From Propionibacteriales bacterium (GTDB lineage: Bacteria; Actinomycetota; Actinomycetes; Propionibacteriales; Propionibacteriaceae): a stretch of 7,236 bases of DNA. The stretch spans positions 1 through 7,236 of the forward strand of contig JAKDKP010000103.1 in assembly GCA_030453285.1 (NCBI GenBank). Direction: 5' to 3'. How positions within the stretch are numbered: position 1 is the first letter of the stretch; every line of letters begins with the position of its first letter. This document shows, one piece after another, positions 5,299-7,236 of the stretch. Both the position numbers and the translations under genes were made by a program. Below the pieces are notes generated by a model. That model had not been told where the DNA came from. It did no database searches and saw only the letters and a list, made by a program, of their open reading frames with translations.

Positions 5299-6804
5299 TC
5301 ACTCCTCGGTGAATCCCCACAGGGCCAGGTGCCCTCCGGGCGCCAACGCGGAGGTGGACCAGCGGGTCTCCGCGTCGAGGTAGACGTATTCGTCGGACTG
5401 GGTGATCGGCAGGATCACCAGGTCGGTGGCCGCCCGTTCCTGCAGATCGGTGATGGCGGCGGTGGCTGCGGCGGCGTCGGCGACTCCGGTCGCCCGGTAG
5501 GTGTTCTCGGCCTGACGCACCTTGGAGCGCTGCACCGGATCATCCAGATATGGCTGCAGCCACGCCAGCGGGGTGGTGGACCAGGCTTTGCGGTCCACCA
5601 GGGCCAGATCGGATTCGGCCGAGGTCGCCGGAGTCGCCTTCACCAGGCGGACACTCAGCCCGCCGGTGTCCTCCAACCGGCCCCGGATCTGGTTGGCCAG
5701 GTCTGCGGCGTCCGGGACGGTCGGGTCGTACGCGAGGGTCAGCCCGATGCGCTGCTTCCAGGTGATCTTGGGGTCCTTCGCCGGTCCAACATCGAAGGCC
5801 TCCACATGGGCGCCCAACCCCAGCGGCACCAGCGACGTCGAGACCCGATCCTCCTGCAGCGCGGACGACACCGCTCGGCGCAGGTCGCCGTTGGCGCGAT
5901 TCGGTGACGGCGGCTGCCACCACAGTTCCTGGACTCGGGCGCCCGGAAGCACGAGGCGTCCGAATCCGTCGTCGGTGTTCTGCTCGGGACGGCTGGCGAC
6001 CTGGTTGGCATACCGCAACTGAGCGGCCTCGCTCAACCCGCGCCACACCACGTCGACCTTGTGCTCGGCCATCGCTGTTTCCACCGCCGACGAGGAGTCG
6101 TAGGACTTGAGGGTGAGGCCGCCCACCCCGGCTCCGGTCGGCCCACGGTAGCTGGGGTTGCGGCCGAGCTGGAGTTCTTCGTCGGAGAAGAAGTTGATCA
6201 TGAACGGGCCGGACCCGTACACCGGATCGGTGACTGCGCGCGACTGGTCGGGATCGTAGATCTCCTCGTCGACGATCGAGGCAGCCGGGGAGGCGAGGGC
6301 GAACCATATCTGGTTGTCGACGCGGTTGAGGAATATCCGAATGGTCCGTTCGTCGGGTGTCTCGATCTTGCGGATGCTGCTCAACTGGGTCGCCGACGAG
6401 TTCGGCACGGCCAGTCGGATCGCCCGTTCAAGACTGAACTTCACATCGCTGCTGGTGAGGGCGTGTCCGTTGGAGAAGGTCAGGCCGTCGTTGAGCACGC
6501 AGGTGAAGACCTGTTGGGCATCGAACAGGCAGTCCTTGGCGGCGTCGAGTGGCTTGTCGTCGGCGTTGGCGCCGGAGCTGGTCAGCCGCTGGAAGACGTT
6601 GTAGGCGATGATCGCCGAGGCCTGATCGGTGATGGCGGCGGGATCGGTTGCGGTGATCCGGTCGGTGGTGCCCACCGTGAACGGCCTGCGCGGGGTCTGC
6701 ACCGGCACCGGGACCTTGGGGGTCTGCTCCACACCGCAGGCCTGCAGCAGCAGAGCCGCCATCAGGCCGACGACGACGCCCCACCGTCGGCGCCGTTCAT
6801 GCAT
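5299..6804 (-). CDS. Family-5 extracellular solute-binding lipoprotein of an ABC importer (Opp/Dpp-like)
   Basis: The predicted product is a 501-residue lipoprotein that would bind a peptide or similar solute outside the membrane and pass it to an ABC permease. It opens with an arginine-rich n-region (MHERRRRW), a hydrophobic core and the lipobox LLQA-C, giving lipid attachment at C23. Family-5 hallmarks are LNDGLTFSNGHALTSSDVKFS (about 104-124, the usual 'xDGVxFxDGxxxTAxDV' region) and GSGPFMINFF to RNPSYRG (197-221, the usual 'GTGPYxLxx..RNPxY'). C92 and C102 could form a disulfide. The start is ATG 6804 because it gives a proper signal peptide; the longer open frame to 6939 adds only sequence that overlaps the HAD gene. 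It overlaps the HAD stop by 8 bp and ends 2 bp before trmI. No permease or ATPase gene lies alongside, so it is an orphan binding protein here and its ligand is unknown. Confidence 0.88.
   Translation of the reverse strand: MHERRRRWGVVVGLMAALLLQACGVEQTPKVPVPVQTPRRPFTVGTTDRITATDPAAITDQASAIIAYNVFQRLTSSGANADDKPLDAAKDCLFDAQQVFTCVLNDGLTFSNGHALTSSDVKFSLERAIRLAVPNSSATQLSSIRKIETPDERTIRIFLNRVDNQIWFALASPAASIVDEEIYDPDQSRAVTDPVYGSGPFMINFFSDEELQLGRNPSYRGPTGAGVGGLTLKSYDSSSAVETAMAEHKVDVVWRGLSEAAQLRYANQVASRPEQNTDDGFGRLVLPGARVQELWWQPPSPNRANGDLRRAVSSALQEDRVSTSLVPLGLGAHVEAFDVGPAKDPKITWKQRIGLTLAYDPTVPDAADLANQIRGRLEDTGGLSVRLVKATPATSAESDLALVDRKAWSTTPLAWLQPYLDDPVQRSKVRQAENTYRATGVADAAAATAAITDLQERAATDLVILPITQSDEYVYLDAETRWSTSALAPGGHLALWGFTEE
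5302..5307 (-). promoter_or_regulatory. Shine-Dalgarno of trmI inside the upstream gene
   Basis: GAGGAG doubles as the last two glutamate codons of the lipoprotein gene. It lies 5 bases before the GTG at 5296, with the TGA of the upstream gene in between. The arrangement favours translational coupling and decides the trmI start. Confidence 0.7.
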
Positions 6805-7236
6805 CGGCCAGCCAAGCCTGCACCCGATCGACGGTGACGCCCGACAAGGTGTCCAGGTGGAGTCGGCGATCGTTCGTCGGGATGTCGACCATGTTCTTGA
6901 CCGCCAGCACCAGTGCACCGGCGGCATTGCCCGAGGCACTGCCCGGGCCGGAGTCCTCGATCACCACGCACTGCGTGGGATCGACACCGAGTGCCGCGGC
7001 GGCGGTCAGGTACGGCTCGGGGTGCGGCTTGCCGTGGGTGACCTCGTCGCCCGACACCACGGCATCGAAGCGACCAACCGGCAGCCTTCGTACGACAACG
7101 TCCAGCATGCGACGGTACGAGGCCGACACCAGCGCGCAGGGAACGCCGCGCTCCTGGAGCTCGGCCAGCAGCTCGAGGGCGCCCGGACGCCATGGAATCT
7201 CGCCGGCCTCCAACTGGGCGACGACCCGCCCGGTGA
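6797..7236 (-). CDS. HAD-superfamily hydrolase, subfamily IA (5' end beyond window)
   Basis: A haloacid-dehalogenase-type phosphatase or phosphoglucomutase-like enzyme; the natural substrate cannot be told. The visible C-terminal part has motif II (ALVSAS, with the conserved serine), the motif III lysine in HGKPHPEPY (codon at 7028-7030), and motif IV VIEDSGPG with its acidic pair (E codon at 6956-6958). The GKPxPxxY and EDSxxG signatures are typical of the beta-phosphoglucomutase-like / phosphatase IA group. A TTG at 7213 could be called as a start, but the frame is open through it to the window edge, and the nucleophile motif DxDGT must lie further upstream. The gene is therefore partial, not short. 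It is first in the visible minus-strand series and its stop overlaps the lipoprotein start, which suggests coupled translation. Confidence 0.92.
   Translation of the reverse strand, partial: TGRVVAQLEAGEIPWRPGALELLAELQERGVPCALVSASYRRMLDVVVRRLPVGRFDAVVSGDEVTHGKPHPEPYLTAAAALGVDPTQCVVIEDSGPGSASGNAAGALVLAVKNMVDIPTNDRRLHLDTLSGVTVDRVQAWLADA

Noticed and set aside
6061..6837. A 258-codon plus-strand open frame opposite the lipoprotein gene
   Set aside because: It is antisense to the lipobox and family-5 motifs, with no start signal or domain of its own.
6805..6939. N-terminal extension of the solute-binding lipoprotein to ATG 6939
   Set aside because: It would put 45 residues in front of a perfect lipoprotein signal peptide and overlap the HAD gene by 143 bp. 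Its composition is that of an out-of-frame HAD sequence.
7211..7213. TTG at 7213 as the true start of the HAD gene
   Set aside because: The frame continues open to the window edge, and a HAD enzyme needs the DxD nucleophile motif upstream, so the gene is truncated by the window.
1..7236. CRISPR array, toxin-antitoxin pair, tRNA/rRNA, riboswitch or phage attachment site
   Set aside because: I found no regularly spaced repeats, no cloverleaf or rRNA-like sequence, no small paired open frames with their own start signals, and no long direct repeats apart from the IS inverted ends.

Overview
The window is high-GC actinobacterial DNA. The proteasome-type AAA ATPase (Mpa/ARC) next to a TrmI-type tRNA methyltransferase is a known actinobacterial neighbourhood. 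The gene order (HAD hydrolase, substrate-binding lipoprotein, trmI, mpa) and the IS-rich flank suggest a member of the Propionibacteriales, perhaps Propionibacteriaceae. That placement is inference; no rRNA or other marker is present.

The window has two halves. The right half (about 2567-7236) is a compact, orderly chromosomal block read on the minus strand. A HAD-superfamily hydrolase runs off the right edge. It overlaps by 8 bp a family-5 extracellular solute-binding lipoprotein. Next, 2 bp after that stop codon, comes trmI, whose ribosome binding site lies inside the last codons of the lipoprotein gene. After a 48-bp gap comes the complete Mpa/ARC ATPase with its C-terminal GQYL motif. The tight packing suggests one transcription unit. 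The genes that usually follow mpa (dop, pup, often prcB/prcA, and pafA) are absent from the 2.5 kb after its stop codon.

The left half (1-2566) is accessory and decayed. From right to left it holds: the C-terminal part of an rve/DDE-type transposase with a one-base frameshift (2005-2498, plus strand); a 984-bp IS3-family element with well-preserved terminal inverted repeats (1020-2003), in which both orfA and orfB are broken; and a minus-strand gene for a secreted protein with a C-terminal DUF2599-like domain (68-940). The IS3 element abuts the transposase fragment inside what should be its coding sequence, with no target duplication, so the junction looks rearranged. The secreted-protein gene has lost its natural start: a hydrophobic signal-peptide core is encoded upstream of the first usable ATG. 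A good ATG with a leaderless-type promoter lies 40 bp further up, but one base out of frame across a run of six C.

I found no CRISPR array, tRNA, rRNA, riboswitch or defence system, and nothing that clearly amounts to a new system. The most useful observations are the homopolymer frameshift in the secreted-protein gene, the truncated Pup-system neighbourhood beside an intact Mpa, and the IS-bounded breakpoint.
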